The notes: generated by a model from the letters alone, not told the origin. A DNA stretch of 64,000 nt from Paracoccus sp. MKU1 (GCF_001447385.1 NZ_LLWQ01000206.1:771-64770), one strand, 5' to 3'; counted from the first letter of the stretch, positions 34,645-42,481 are shown. Program-made: numbers and translations.

Positions 34645-36264
34645 ATGCCCCAGCTTGTCCCCCTGTCGAGTATCGAGCGTGCCGAATACAACCCGCGCGA
34701 GGCTGACGCCCAACGGCTTGAGGCTCTGAAGATGTCCTTGCGCAAGCTGGGGTTCATCCTGCCGCTCTATACCACGACGGGGGGACATCTGCTGTCCGGA
34801 CACCAGCGGTCCACCGCCGCGATGATGTTGGGCTGCAACCACGTCCCGGTCGAGTCTGTCGATCTGGATGAGAAGTTCACCCGCAACGTGAACCTCGTCT
34901 TCAACCGCGCCACCAACGACATGCGCGCCGACGACGACAGCAACGAACTCTGGGGTAAGCTGGGGCTGGAAAATGTCGTCCGTCTGGCGGACGCCGTCCC
35001 GGATCGTGACCCGGACACCGAGGCGTTTTATCGCTGCATGAACCCGGTCATGGTCCCGGTCGCTGACGTCGTGGGTCAGGTGGACATCCCCTATGAAGCC
35101 CAGCCGGTCGCCATGTGCGAGAAGCTGTTGTCGCGCGGCATCGTCATGCCGGTGGTGATGACCAAGTCCGGTCGGATCGTGAACGGCAAATACCGCGCCA
35201 TCGCGGCAGCCGAGCGGTCTGGTCGGTCGAAATACCGCAAGCACAAGCTGACCGAATATCCCGTCGTCTTTATCGAGGACGAAGAGGGCGAGCTTTCGGA
35301 CGCCCTGCTGAACCTGATCTCGATGCGCTTCACGATGCAGAACCAATATGCCGACCAGCTTCGGTTCGGCGCGTTCCGTCGGGCGCAGACCATCGTTCCC
35401 GGCCTGCTGCCTGCCTATCGTTTTCTCGCTGACAACTGGGTGCTGAAGCCCTCGCACGCTTCCATGGCGAAGAAGGAAGACTTCTGGCACCGCTTCCGCA
35501 AGAACTACGGTGAGTCGATTTGCGATCTGGGCGCGGGTCAGCGTCGGACCCGGCCATATATGGAGAAGCGCGGCATCTTCATCTCGGACTGGGAGCCTTA
35601 TCCGCTGGACTGGCGCGATCCGAAGGAATGCCCGGAGGATGATACGCCGGAGAACCGCCCGAGCCTCGGCCTCGCGCGTAAACTCACCGAACGGTTCCTG
35701 TCCGACATCGAAAGCGGCGTTCAGTATTCCACAGTGGCGCTGCCAGCCGTGCTGAACTCGGTGCCGTTCCGCTGGGACCGGATGTGCCTGCTGGCGATGG
35801 CGCATTCGCTCTGCGGTGTGAAGACCCAACTTGTCGGCACGGCCCGCGCGGTCGAGGCCAAGGACTTGAACCGCTCGATCAATCGCGTGGACCCGGAGAC
35901 TGGCAACGTCAAGGCGGCCCAGACCCTGTTCCCGTTGGACTACGAGCCGGGCATCATCCTCGGGGACATCAACGTCATGCCCAAGGTGCAGAAACTGCAC
36001 TCGCTCACCGAGCTTGAGGCCGACTTGCGGGTGTTCTTCGAGGAGGTTCGGGTCAAGAATTTCAGCGCGTCGCACGCCTTCCGCGCCGCCTGTCCGAAGC
36101 GGGTCAGCCTGCCGGTTCTGAAGGCGGCGATTATGCACGAATTCGATCTGCCCTATGACGGTGGCCGCAGCCTCGGCATGGCCGAGCGCGCGCTTGCGGC
36201 CTTCGGGAAGCGCCTGCGGGTGGACTTCACCAAGATCAAGGCAGTCGAGAAGCCGGAGAACTGA
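34645..36264 (+). CDS. ParB-fold protein fused to a methyltransferase-like domain
   Basis: 539 residues. Residues 1-85 form a ParB/Srx domain (EYNPREADAQRLEALKMSL, LLSGHQRSTAAMML). A second ParB-like unit follows near 160 (VVMTKSGRIVNGKYRAIAAAE). From about 290 there is a Rossmann-type start, ICDLGAGQRRTRPYMEKRG then FISDWEPY, like motifs I and II of SAM enzymes, with VALPAVLNSVPF in the place of the catalytic NPP(F/Y) motif. ATG 34645 has GGAG 8 bases upstream; GTG 34636 overlaps the previous stop. A DNA-base-modifying role is likely but the acceptor is unknown. Confidence 0.6.
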   Translation: MPQLVPLSSIERAEYNPREADAQRLEALKMSLRKLGFILPLYTTTGGHLLSGHQRSTAAMMLGCNHVPVESVDLDEKFTRNVNLVFNRATNDMRADDDSNELWGKLGLENVVRLADAVPDRDPDTEAFYRCMNPVMVPVADVVGQVDIPYEAQPVAMCEKLLSRGIVMPVVMTKSGRIVNGKYRAIAAAERSGRSKYRKHKLTEYPVVFIEDEEGELSDALLNLISMRFTMQNQYADQLRFGAFRRAQTIVPGLLPAYRFLADNWVLKPSHASMAKKEDFWHRFRKNYGESICDLGAGQRRTRPYMEKRGIFISDWEPYPLDWRDPKECPEDDTPENRPSLGLARKLTERFLSDIESGVQYSTVALPAVLNSVPFRWDRMCLLAMAHSLCGVKTQLVGTARAVEAKDLNRSINRVDPETGNVKAAQTLFPLDYEPGIILGDINVMPKVQKLHSLTELEADLRVFFEEVRVKNFSASHAFRAACPKRVSLPVLKAAIMHEFDLPYDGGRSLGMAERALAAFGKRLRVDFTKIKAVEKPEN

Positions 36265-36265
36265 T

Positions 36266-37021
36266 ATGGCTGTGGAACTGGAAACCGGGCGTCACATTCC
36301 CAAGAACCCTGACCGCTTCGTCTTCGATGAGGAGGTCGCGCCGATCTTCGACAACATGGCCCGCCGCTCGTTGCCGCTCTATGAGCACGTCTACGACATG
36401 GTGCGCGAAGTCTGCCGGGACGTCGCGGTCTATCCCGGTGATCAGGTTTGGGACTTCGGCGTCTCGACCGGGCGTGGCCTGCGCGCCGTGCGTGCCGGGT
36501 TCGATGAACCGCTGGTCGATTACTGGGGCTGTGACATCTCGCAACCGATGCTGGACATCGCCTCGGAACGCTGCCCTTGGGCGCGGTTCCGTCGGGTGGA
36601 CTTCGAGGGTGACGGGCTGCCGGTCGCCGACATGCGGAATGTGCGCGTCGCGCTCTGGGCATGGACCCTTCAGTTCCTGCCGGACTACGAGCTTCGCGTC
36701 CGTCTGCTGTCCGAGACCTATGACCGCATGGCCCCGGGGGGCGTGCTGTTCCTGATGGAGAAGTGGCAGCACGCGGGCGTGCAACCCGTTGCAACTTCGC
36801 CGGTTCCGCCCGCTCTTCAGCGCGCCTACATGCACTTCCGCCGCGACAACGGCTACATGGCCGATGAGATCGTGGCGAAGAGCACCGCCCTGAAGGGGGC
36901 CATGTGGCCGTGGAGCCGCGCCGAAGCCGTCAACGCGCTGGTGCTGGCCGGGTTCGAGGTCGAGAACATCACCGGCCTCTATCAGATGTTCAATTTCGGG
37001 GGTCTTGTGGCGGTGAAGTGA
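36266..37021 (+). CDS. CmoA-family enzyme (carboxy-SAM synthase homologue)
   Basis: 251 residues that follow E. coli CmoA along their length. The N-terminus FVFDEEVAPIFDNMARRSLP matches CmoA's FDERVAEVFPDMIQRSVP. Motif I is VWDFGVSTGRG, the middle AWTLQFLPDYE, and the end MFNFGGLVAVK (CmoA FNFGSLVALK). CmoA makes carboxy-S-adenosylmethionine from SAM and prephenate. By my manual alignment the CmoA Arg199 position is Ser206 here, so the chemistry needs testing. No CmoB (tRNA) partner is visible; DNA methyltransferase-like neighbours are. It starts one base after the ParB-MTase stop. Confidence 0.78.
   Translation: MAVELETGRHIPKNPDRFVFDEEVAPIFDNMARRSLPLYEHVYDMVREVCRDVAVYPGDQVWDFGVSTGRGLRAVRAGFDEPLVDYWGCDISQPMLDIASERCPWARFRRVDFEGDGLPVADMRNVRVALWAWTLQFLPDYELRVRLLSETYDRMAPGGVLFLMEKWQHAGVQPVATSPVPPALQRAYMHFRRDNGYMADEIVAKSTALKGAMWPWSRAEAVNALVLAGFEVENITGLYQMFNFGGLVAVK
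36780..36793. promoter_or_regulatory. Operator palindrome inside CmoA-like gene, CC form
   Basis: TGCAACCCGTTGCA is read as VQPVATS at residues about 172-178, in a loop where CmoA has a variable segment. Confidence 0.5.
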
Positions 37022-38160
37022 CCGACCCGAAAGAGCCTCGCAGCAATCCGTGGATACGGTGGCAGCGAATGACCAGAGACAGAGGGGATGAAATCGTCGC
37101 CCGCCAGCGACCGCCGCGCCCCAAGCGAGTTCCAAGCCCTCTTGGACGGGGGATAGAAAGCACGCCAACAAGCGCGCCTCACCCCAGCCTCGTGCCCAGT
37201 GAAACCGGGGCAGGGGTCTATCGCGATGGCAATGGCCTGCGCATCACCGAAGAGCGTCGCGAGACCCGTCCGAAGGTTGACCCGGAAACGGCGTCTCCGC
37301 AGGTGCGTGGCCGCCTGACACCTGACGGCGGTTTCACCGATGGTCGCGACATCCGCCGTATCCAGACCGAGATCAGGGCGAACACCGGAGCCATCTCGCC
37401 CCGGAACATCACCGGAGACGCCGCAGACGAAGAGATCGGTCGCGCGGCCATGTCGGCTGAACCCATCTCGCTCGATGAGGCGTTCCCGACGCCGGAGAGC
37501 TATGCCCCGCAGATCGAGGAGCGACCCGGGGAGCCGGTGCAGCTTCCGCCGTTCCTGCGCCAGAACTTGCAACAAGTTGCAAAAGCGCCGGGGGAAAATA
37601 CGCCCGCCGCCCGCCTCACCCATGTCGAGCGCGACTATCCGGAATACGCCCAAGAATATAAGCTGCAACTGCTGCATCGCCTGCTGCTGCGCGGCCTGCC
37701 GCTCGACGTGATTGCGACGATGCTCGGCGTGAGCGTGAAGACGATCCGCGCGTGGCGCGTCACCCTCTACGACCGGATGCGCAAGGAAGCCCAGAAGATC
37801 GACATCTATGGGCTGGCCGGGCAGACCATGGGCTTCTACAACGAGGTCCGCGCCATGGCGATGAAGATCGCCTCGGAGCCGGACAAGACAACGCCCGCCG
37901 CCACCCGCATCCACGCGCTGCGCACGGCTCTGAATGCCGAGGCCGACAAGCACAGGTTCCTTCAGGCATCCGGCTTTTACGAGAACACGCGCTACATCCC
38001 GGACAGCGCCGACATGGAAGACGAGATCGAGGGTAGCGCCAAGCAACTCGGCAAGGAGGTCATGTCCATGGTGGCCGGGCTGCTGGGCACCGACGATCAT
38101 CCGGCCACGCCCAAGCGTGATCGCCAAGCAGAGCAAGACGACGATCTGCGCCTGATCTGA
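37018..38160 (+). CDS. Small terminase subunit-like protein
   Basis: 380 residues starting at GTG 37018 (GTGA overlap with the CmoA-like stop; ATG 37069 is an alternative). The first 190 residues are Pro/Arg-rich and disordered. A helix-turn-helix follows (LPLDVIATMLGVSVKTIRAWRVTLYDRM) with a helical C-terminal part and an acidic tail DDDLRLI. Position directly before the large terminase and the HTH support a DNA-recognition terminase subunit. Confidence 0.65.
   Translation: MTDPKEPRSNPWIRWQRMTRDRGDEIVARQRPPRPKRVPSPLGRGIESTPTSAPHPSLVPSETGAGVYRDGNGLRITEERRETRPKVDPETASPQVRGRLTPDGGFTDGRDIRRIQTEIRANTGAISPRNITGDAADEEIGRAAMSAEPISLDEAFPTPESYAPQIEERPGEPVQLPPFLRQNLQQVAKAPGENTPAARLTHVERDYPEYAQEYKLQLLHRLLLRGLPLDVIATMLGVSVKTIRAWRVTLYDRMRKEAQKIDIYGLAGQTMGFYNEVRAMAMKIASEPDKTTPAATRIHALRTALNAEADKHRFLQASGFYENTRYIPDSADMEDEIEGSAKQLGKEVMSMVAGLLGTDDHPATPKRDRQAEQDDDLRLI
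37568..37581. promoter_or_regulatory. Operator palindrome inside small terminase gene, AA form
   Basis: TGCAACAAGTTGCA is read as LQQVAK in the disordered region. Confidence 0.5.
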
Positions 38161-38183
38161 CCATAGACAAAGAGGAGGTCGCG

Positions 38184-40217
38184 ATGACCGTTCAAGACCC
38201 GCGTCTGAAACAGGAGATGCTGGACAACTTCATGCGCCGCGCCGAGCGCCTTGTCCGGAACGCCGAAGGGGTAGGGGGTCCGCATTCCCGACTGGCCCGC
38301 ATCGCCACCCATGCCGCAGAACAGGTGATCGTCCACGGCAACCCCGCCTTCGTCCACGGGCTGACCATGATGAAGCATCTCCCGGTCACCATAGAGGAGT
38401 TCATGGAGAGCAACGAATTCCTCGGCGGGGTGGAATACGACATCTGGCCCGCGCTGAAGCAGGACGTCTACGAGATGAACCCCGATGTCATGGCCGGAGA
38501 GCCTGCCGTGCATGAGGTCTACCTTGGGGGGGCTACCGGCACCGGGAAGACCTTCACCGGCTCGGCAACCATCATGTATCAAGCTTACATGCTGACCTGC
38601 TTCGAGAAGCCCCAGAAGCTCTTCGGCCTGTCGCCCACCACCCCCATCGTCTTCATGCTGCAATCGGTATCCCCGACAGTAACCAAGCGGGTGATCTACA
38701 CGCCCCTGCGCAATGCCATCACCAACATGCGCTACTTCCAGAAGCACGTCCCCTTCAACAAATACGTCGAGGGGGAGCTTCAGATGGAGCAGGAGATCAG
38801 GATCATCCCAGCCCTCGCCAGCCTGCAATCCATCCTCGGCCAAGCCGTCTGCGGTGCCCTGCTGGATGAGGTCAACTTTATGACCATCGTGGAGAACTCC
38901 AAGAGGGCCGCCGGACCCGCTGGACTGGGAGGCAAGTTCGACCAAGCCGAGGAGACCTACTCCAACATCTCACGCCGCCGCAAGCGTTCCTTCACCACAA
39001 GGGGCATCTCCATCGGCTGCATCGTGGCCGCATCCTCGACCCGCTATAAGGACGACTTCCTCGACCGACGCATCGACCAGTCCATCAAGTTCGAGGAACC
39101 CAACGTGATCCACTTCCGACACGCGCAATTTCATGTGAACCCCAAGTTCAACGACCCCGCCCTCTTCGGAGGCACCTTCCAGATCGCCGTGGGGAACGAC
39201 GAACAGGGCACCACGGTCATAGAGGAGGGGATGCTGCCGGGGGTCCACTACCCCGCCACCGCGCAGATCATGGACATCCCCATGCCCTACAAGCCCGACT
39301 TCCAGAAGAACCCGGATGCGGCCCTGCGCGACATCGTGGGTATTGCCACGGATGCGATCAGCCCCTTCATCCGGAAGCGCCAGAAGATCGTGGATGCGAT
39401 CAACCGGGGGATCATCCGTGCCATCCCCTCCATGGTCGAGAAGGACGACGTCGAGCTTGCCACCGACGGGATGCCTGTTCTGAACCGCGACTACTTGATG
39501 CGGCTGTCCCCGGCCCAGAGGCGCAAGCCTCGCTGGGTGCATGTTGACCTTTCCCGGAACAAGGACAGGTGCGGCATCGGCATGGTCGCCCTAGAGGGCT
39601 TCGTGGCATCCCCGGTTGGGGACGTGGAAGGCATCGCCGCCAGCCTGCCCAAGTTCACGGTGGAATTGGCGGTGGGGATCAAGCCCAGTGCCGTGGCCGA
39701 AATCGACATTGCCGATGTGCGCAACTGGGTGATGCAACTGGTTGCAGTCTACGGTCTGAACATCGCGGGCATCAGCTTCGACGGCTTCGACAGCCGGGAG
39801 ACGATCCAGACACTGAACAAGGCGGGCATCCGCGCCAAGGCCCTGTCTCTGGACACCAGTCCGGTTCCCTATGAGGACTTCCGGGACGCGCTCTATGAGG
39901 ATCGGATCGACATCCAGCCCGACTGCGAACTGTTGAGCGTGGAACTGCGCACGCTTGAATTCTACCCCCAGAAGAACAAGGTCGATCACCCGCCGCGCGG
40001 CACCAAGGACGTGTCGGATGGGGTAGCGGGTGCGGTGGCGAACGCCTTGCGGTCTCGGATCGTGCGCACCGGCATCCATCTCGATCAGGACAGCGAGGAC
40101 GGCTGGCATGAGAACCACCGGGGAGAGCCAGAGCGCGATCCGCATGGTCAGTCCGTCCCCCGGTTCCGGGTGCGCAGGGAGACGGTGAAGGTGGCGCGGG
40201 ACCGCTCGCGCAGATAA
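38184..40217 (+). CDS. Terminase large subunit
   Basis: 677 residues. The ATPase has GGATGTGKTFTG near 114 and GALLDEVNF near 226 (Walker B with Glu-Val-Asn). The C-terminal RNase H-like nuclease has WVHVDLSRNKDRCGIG near 452 (first Asp) and SFDGFDSRETIQTL. It packages DNA into the procapsid. A strong AGAGGAGG-type site precedes the ATG. Portal and capsid genes do not follow, which is unusual: accessory genes start immediately. Confidence 0.87.
   Translation: MTVQDPRLKQEMLDNFMRRAERLVRNAEGVGGPHSRLARIATHAAEQVIVHGNPAFVHGLTMMKHLPVTIEEFMESNEFLGGVEYDIWPALKQDVYEMNPDVMAGEPAVHEVYLGGATGTGKTFTGSATIMYQAYMLTCFEKPQKLFGLSPTTPIVFMLQSVSPTVTKRVIYTPLRNAITNMRYFQKHVPFNKYVEGELQMEQEIRIIPALASLQSILGQAVCGALLDEVNFMTIVENSKRAAGPAGLGGKFDQAEETYSNISRRRKRSFTTRGISIGCIVAASSTRYKDDFLDRRIDQSIKFEEPNVIHFRHAQFHVNPKFNDPALFGGTFQIAVGNDEQGTTVIEEGMLPGVHYPATAQIMDIPMPYKPDFQKNPDAALRDIVGIATDAISPFIRKRQKIVDAINRGIIRAIPSMVEKDDVELATDGMPVLNRDYLMRLSPAQRRKPRWVHVDLSRNKDRCGIGMVALEGFVASPVGDVEGIAASLPKFTVELAVGIKPSAVAEIDIADVRNWVMQLVAVYGLNIAGISFDGFDSRETIQTLNKAGIRAKALSLDTSPVPYEDFRDALYEDRIDIQPDCELLSVELRTLEFYPQKNKVDHPPRGTKDVSDGVAGAVANALRSRIVRTGIHLDQDSEDGWHENHRGEPERDPHGQSVPRFRVRRETVKVARDRSRR
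39733..39746. promoter_or_regulatory. Operator palindrome inside large terminase gene, TG form
   Basis: TGCAACTGGTTGCA is read as MQLVAV in the nuclease domain; it may be coincidental to coding. Confidence 0.4.
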
Positions 40218-40218
40218 T

Positions 40219-40232
40219 TGCAACATGTTGCA
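40219..40232. promoter_or_regulatory. Operator palindrome, AT form
   Basis: TGCAACATGTTGCA is a fully symmetric copy, 7 bp upstream of the -35 box. Confidence 0.75.
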
Positions 40233-40239
40233 AAGGCTG

Positions 40240-40268
40240 TTGACAAAGAATCTGGATCATGGCATAAA
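40240..40268 (+). promoter_or_regulatory. Promoter for 40300-40853 pair
   Basis: TTGACA, 17 bp, CATAAA, then GAGGGTGTCAGAGACGGAAGGAG. Confidence 0.85.
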
Positions 40269-40299
40269 GAGGGTGTCAGAGACGGAAGGAGACAACCCC

Positions 40300-40557
40300 A
40301 TGGCACCCAAGACCTACACCAAAGACGAACTGCGCCGCATGGGCGTGGACACCTCGATCACGGCGCTGGATGGCCTCACGCTCGGTCAGCGCGTCCGCCC
40401 CTTCGGAACCCTCGGCATGGGCACGATCATCGGCTTCGCGCGGATGCAGGACTTCTCGGACAGCGTGTTCATCGCCCTCGACAGCGGGAGGGGAAACCGT
40501 CGCACATACCATGTCTGCGGTCCGATCTGGGCCGAAGCGGTGGAGGAGGCGGCATGA
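40300..40557 (+). CDS. Small hypothetical protein
   Basis: 85 residues, unrecognised; a charged N-terminal helix and a small beta-barrel-like part (GLTLGQRVRPFGTLGMGTIIGF) reminiscent of an SH3 or KOW-type fold. It overlaps the next gene by 4 bp. Confidence 0.65.
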   Translation: MAPKTYTKDELRRMGVDTSITALDGLTLGQRVRPFGTLGMGTIIGFARMQDFSDSVFIALDSGRGNRRTYHVCGPIWAEAVEEAA

Positions 40558-40853
40558 ACCACCAGACCCTGATCCAGCAACTCGGGGGGAGACAGTTCGC
40601 CCTCCTTACCGGGGCCAAGGACTTCGTGGCTGGGGAAGACCGGCTGACCATGCGGATCGGTCGCAACCCCAAGAGGGTTTCACACGTCAGGATCACGCTG
40701 GACCCCTCGGACACCTACCGCATGGAGTTCCTGAATGTCCGCGCCGGGGAGTGCCGAACGGTGGCAGAGGTGCCCGGAGTCTACCATGACCAGTTGAAAG
40801 ACGTTTTCGAGGCGCACACTGGGTTGTTTGTCACCCTGTCGCCTCGGCACTGA
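40554..40853 (+). CDS. Small conserved-type hypothetical protein
   Basis: 99 residues. The opening LGGRQFALLTGAKDFVAGEDRLTMRIG is a pattern I recall from many phage and plasmid hypotheticals of unknown function. It ends just before an operator variant. Confidence 0.65.
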   Translation: MNHQTLIQQLGGRQFALLTGAKDFVAGEDRLTMRIGRNPKRVSHVRITLDPSDTYRMEFLNVRAGECRTVAEVPGVYHDQLKDVFEAHTGLFVTLSPRH

Positions 40854-40854
40854 T

Positions 40855-40868
40855 TGTAACCCGTTGCA
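40855..40868. promoter_or_regulatory. Operator variant before toxin-antitoxin unit
   Basis: TGTAACCCGTTGCA has one mismatch in the left arm and lies 30 bp upstream of the YefM-YoeB -35 box. Confidence 0.55.
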
Positions 40869-40878
40869 CCGCATCTGT

Positions 40879-40918
40879 CCAGAATCCTGTCATTCCCGTT
40901 GACATGACCAGAATTCTG
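40879..40918. promoter_or_regulatory. Likely YefM operator, two CAGAATYCTG boxes
   Basis: CCAGAATCCTG (40879-40889) and CCAGAATTCTG (40908-40918) flank the -35 box, 29 bp apart or about three helical turns. The second contains the perfect palindrome CAGAATTCTG. The boxes are distinct from the phage-wide palindrome. Confidence 0.55.
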
Positions 40919-40926
40919 TGCATATA
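40899..40926 (+). promoter_or_regulatory. Promoter of YefM-YoeB
   Basis: TTGACA, 16 bp, CATATA (TATATG with 18). It lacks the GTCAGAGA leader. Confidence 0.6.
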
Positions 40927-40929
40927 TGG

Positions 40930-40943
40930 TGCAACAAGTTGCA
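40930..40943. promoter_or_regulatory. Operator palindrome at transcription start of TA unit, AA form
   Basis: TGCAACAAGTTGCA lies just downstream of the -10 box, a position that would block rather than assist the polymerase. Confidence 0.65.
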
Positions 40944-40962
40944 AGCCATGGAGGGCACGCCG

Positions 40963-41232
40963 ATGGACGTCATCACCTATACCGACGCGCGGAACTCGTT
41001 CAAGGATGTGCTGGACCGCGCCATCAACGACCGCGACCCCGTGATCATCACCCGCAAGAAACGGGAAGCCGCCGTGGTCATGTCGCTGGAAGACTACAAC
41101 TCGATCCAAGAGACCCTGCACCTGCTGCGCAGCCCGAACAACGCCCGCCGCCTGATGGAATCCATCGCGCGCCTCGAAGCGGGAGAGGGGGAAGAACACG
41201 CCCTGATCCAGCCCGAGGGCGAGCCTGCATGA
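40963..41232 (+). CDS. yefM: YefM-type antitoxin
   Basis: 89 residues with the Phd/YefM fold: MDVITYTDARNSFKDVLDRA, then VIITRKKREAAVVMSLEDYNSIQETLHLL, the signature of YefM. The C-terminal helix and tail would wrap YoeB and neutralise it. It overlaps the toxin gene by 4 bp and would repress its own promoter through the CAGAATTCTG boxes. GGAGG at about 40950 sets the start. Confidence 0.85.
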   Translation: MDVITYTDARNSFKDVLDRAINDRDPVIITRKKREAAVVMSLEDYNSIQETLHLLRSPNNARRLMESIARLEAGEGEEHALIQPEGEPA

Positions 41233-41498
41233 ACATCCTGTTCGACCGGAGCGCGTGGGATGACTACCTGTGGTGGCAGGAGCAGCCCCAGACCAACACG
41301 CTGGAACGCATCAACGAGTTGATCGAGGCCACCCGCCGCCAGCCCTTCAAGGGGATCGGGAAGCCGGAGCCGTTGCGGGGCAACCTTTCGGGCTACTGGT
41401 CGCGCCGGATCGACGGTGAACACCGCTTCGTCTACAAGGTGGCAGGTAAGGGGGATGATCAGGTGCTGCGCATCGCGTCCTTGCGCTATCACTACTGA
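41229..41498 (+). CDS. yoeB: YoeB-type mRNA interferase toxin
   Basis: 89 residues with the RelE/YoeB fold; GKPEPLRGNLSGYWSRRIDGEHRFVY and the C-terminal LRYHY carry the catalytic Glu, Arg, His and Tyr expected for YoeB. It cleaves mRNA in the ribosomal A site. In a phage it may act in superinfection exclusion, plasmid-like maintenance or host takeover. It is closed by an intrinsic terminator. Confidence 0.87.
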   Translation: MNILFDRSAWDDYLWWQEQPQTNTLERINELIEATRRQPFKGIGKPEPLRGNLSGYWSRRIDGEHRFVYKVAGKGDDQVLRIASLRYHY

Positions 41499-41526
41499 CC
41501 AGATCGCCGCGTTGAGCCTGTTTAGA

Positions 41527-41549
41527 GCCGTCCTCTGGGGCGGCTTTTT
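41527..41549 (+). terminator. Terminator after YoeB
   Basis: Stem GCCGTCC / GGGCGGC followed by TTTTT, directly before an operator palindrome that shares the last T. Confidence 0.8.
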
Positions 41550-41562
41550 GCAACCCGTTGCA
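41549..41562. promoter_or_regulatory. Operator palindrome, CC form
   Basis: TGCAACCCGTTGCA lies 19 bp upstream of the next -35 box. Confidence 0.75.
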
Positions 41563-41581
41563 CTCAAGGCGAAGAAATCTG

Positions 41582-41610
41582 TTGACAAAGAAACTACGGT
41601 ATGAGATAAA
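41582..41610 (+). promoter_or_regulatory. Promoter for 41636-42466 unit
   Basis: TTGACA, 17 bp, GATAAA. The leader is TGACCGTAGAGAAGGAGATC, a diverged GTCAGAGA. Confidence 0.8.
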
Positions 41611-41635
41611 TGACCGTAGAGAAGGAGATCACCAG

Positions 41636-41860
41636 ATGACCAACCGCTACGAGGACGCCGCAAGGGAAGTCGAGGCCGAGATCGCCCGCCTCGAAGATCG
41701 GGCCGCCCGCTGGGAGAAGCACCCGACGCTGTTCAGCCGCGTTCCCGGCATCCGTGAGGAGATCGCCGTGTTGAAGGCCAAGCCGCTCGCCAACTGGCGT
41801 GCCACCGGCAAATGGGCCAACGAAATCTGGGGGACTGCTGTCCCGAAGACGCACTCGTGA
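41636..41860 (+). CDS. Small helical hypothetical protein
   Basis: 74 residues beginning MTNRYEDAAREVEAEIARLEDRAARW, a coiled-coil-like N-terminus. No family recognised. First gene of a three-gene unit. Confidence 0.65.
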   Translation: MTNRYEDAAREVEAEIARLEDRAARWEKHPTLFSRVPGIREEIAVLKAKPLANWRATGKWANEIWGTAVPKTHS

Positions 41861-41882
41861 CCGCATAGAGGAGCCAAGGCGC

Positions 41883-42293
41883 ATGACCGACCTCCCAAAG
41901 CCACCCAAGCGCCCCTGCGGATCGTGCCCCTATCGGAAGGACGTTCCCTCGGGCGTCTGGGCCGCAGAGGAATACGCCAAGCTGCCGCAATACGACGGGA
42001 GCACCATGGACCAACTCCAAGCGGGGGCACTAGGTCTGTTCATGTGTCATCAGCGGGACGGCTGTCTGTGCGGCGGCTGGTTGCAGACACACGACACGGA
42101 CCATCTGCTGGCCCTGCGGTTCAACCCCGTGGACGAAAGCGCCTACGGCTACCAGTCGGACATCCCCACCTTCGGCAGCGGACGCGAGGCGGCAGAGCAC
42201 GGGATGCGGGACATCGAGAACCCCGGACCCGATGCCAAGGCCCTGATGCGGAAGATCGGACGTCTCTCGGGCGTGAAGTGGGCAGACGAATGA
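41883..42293 (+). CDS. Cys-rich protein, DUF6283-like
   Basis: 136 residues with CGSCPYRKDVPSGVW, then FMCHQRDGCLCGGW. The spaced Cys/His pairs suggest a metal or FeS site. The pattern fits the DUF6283 family found in phages and actinobacteria, function unknown. A related protein is encoded at 62251. It overlaps the next gene by 4 bp. Confidence 0.65.
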   Translation: MTDLPKPPKRPCGSCPYRKDVPSGVWAAEEYAKLPQYDGSTMDQLQAGALGLFMCHQRDGCLCGGWLQTHDTDHLLALRFNPVDESAYGYQSDIPTFGSGREAAEHGMRDIENPGPDAKALMRKIGRLSGVKWADE

Positions 42294-42466
42294 TCATCTT
42301 CGTCCTCGGAATGCTGGCAGGAGCGATCATCGCACATACGCGCGGGCTTCGGCACGCTCTCTTGTTGATCGCCGTGATAGGGGTCGCCCATCTGATGGAC
42401 ACCCTATGGGGAAGGCAGGTGGGGGCGTGGCTCGCTGAAGTCACCCGTGCGGTTCTCGGATGGTAA
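42290..42466 (+). CDS. Small membrane protein
   Basis: 58 residues with two predicted membrane helices (about 2-16 and 24-40). No family recognised. Coupled to the DUF6283-like gene by ATGA. Confidence 0.6.
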   Translation: MIIFVLGMLAGAIIAHTRGLRHALLLIAVIGVAHLMDTLWGRQVGAWLAEVTRAVLGW

Positions 42467-42467
42467 T

Positions 42468-42481
42468 TGCAACCCGTTGCA
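42468..42481. promoter_or_regulatory. Operator palindrome, CC form
   Basis: TGCAACCCGTTGCA lies 9 bp upstream of the -35 box. Confidence 0.75.

Noticed and set aside
40879..40943. The YefM-YoeB region as the phage lysogeny switch
   Set aside because: The genes are plainly toxin-antitoxin and no divergent repressor or integrase is present. Nothing in the window shows a temperate lifestyle.
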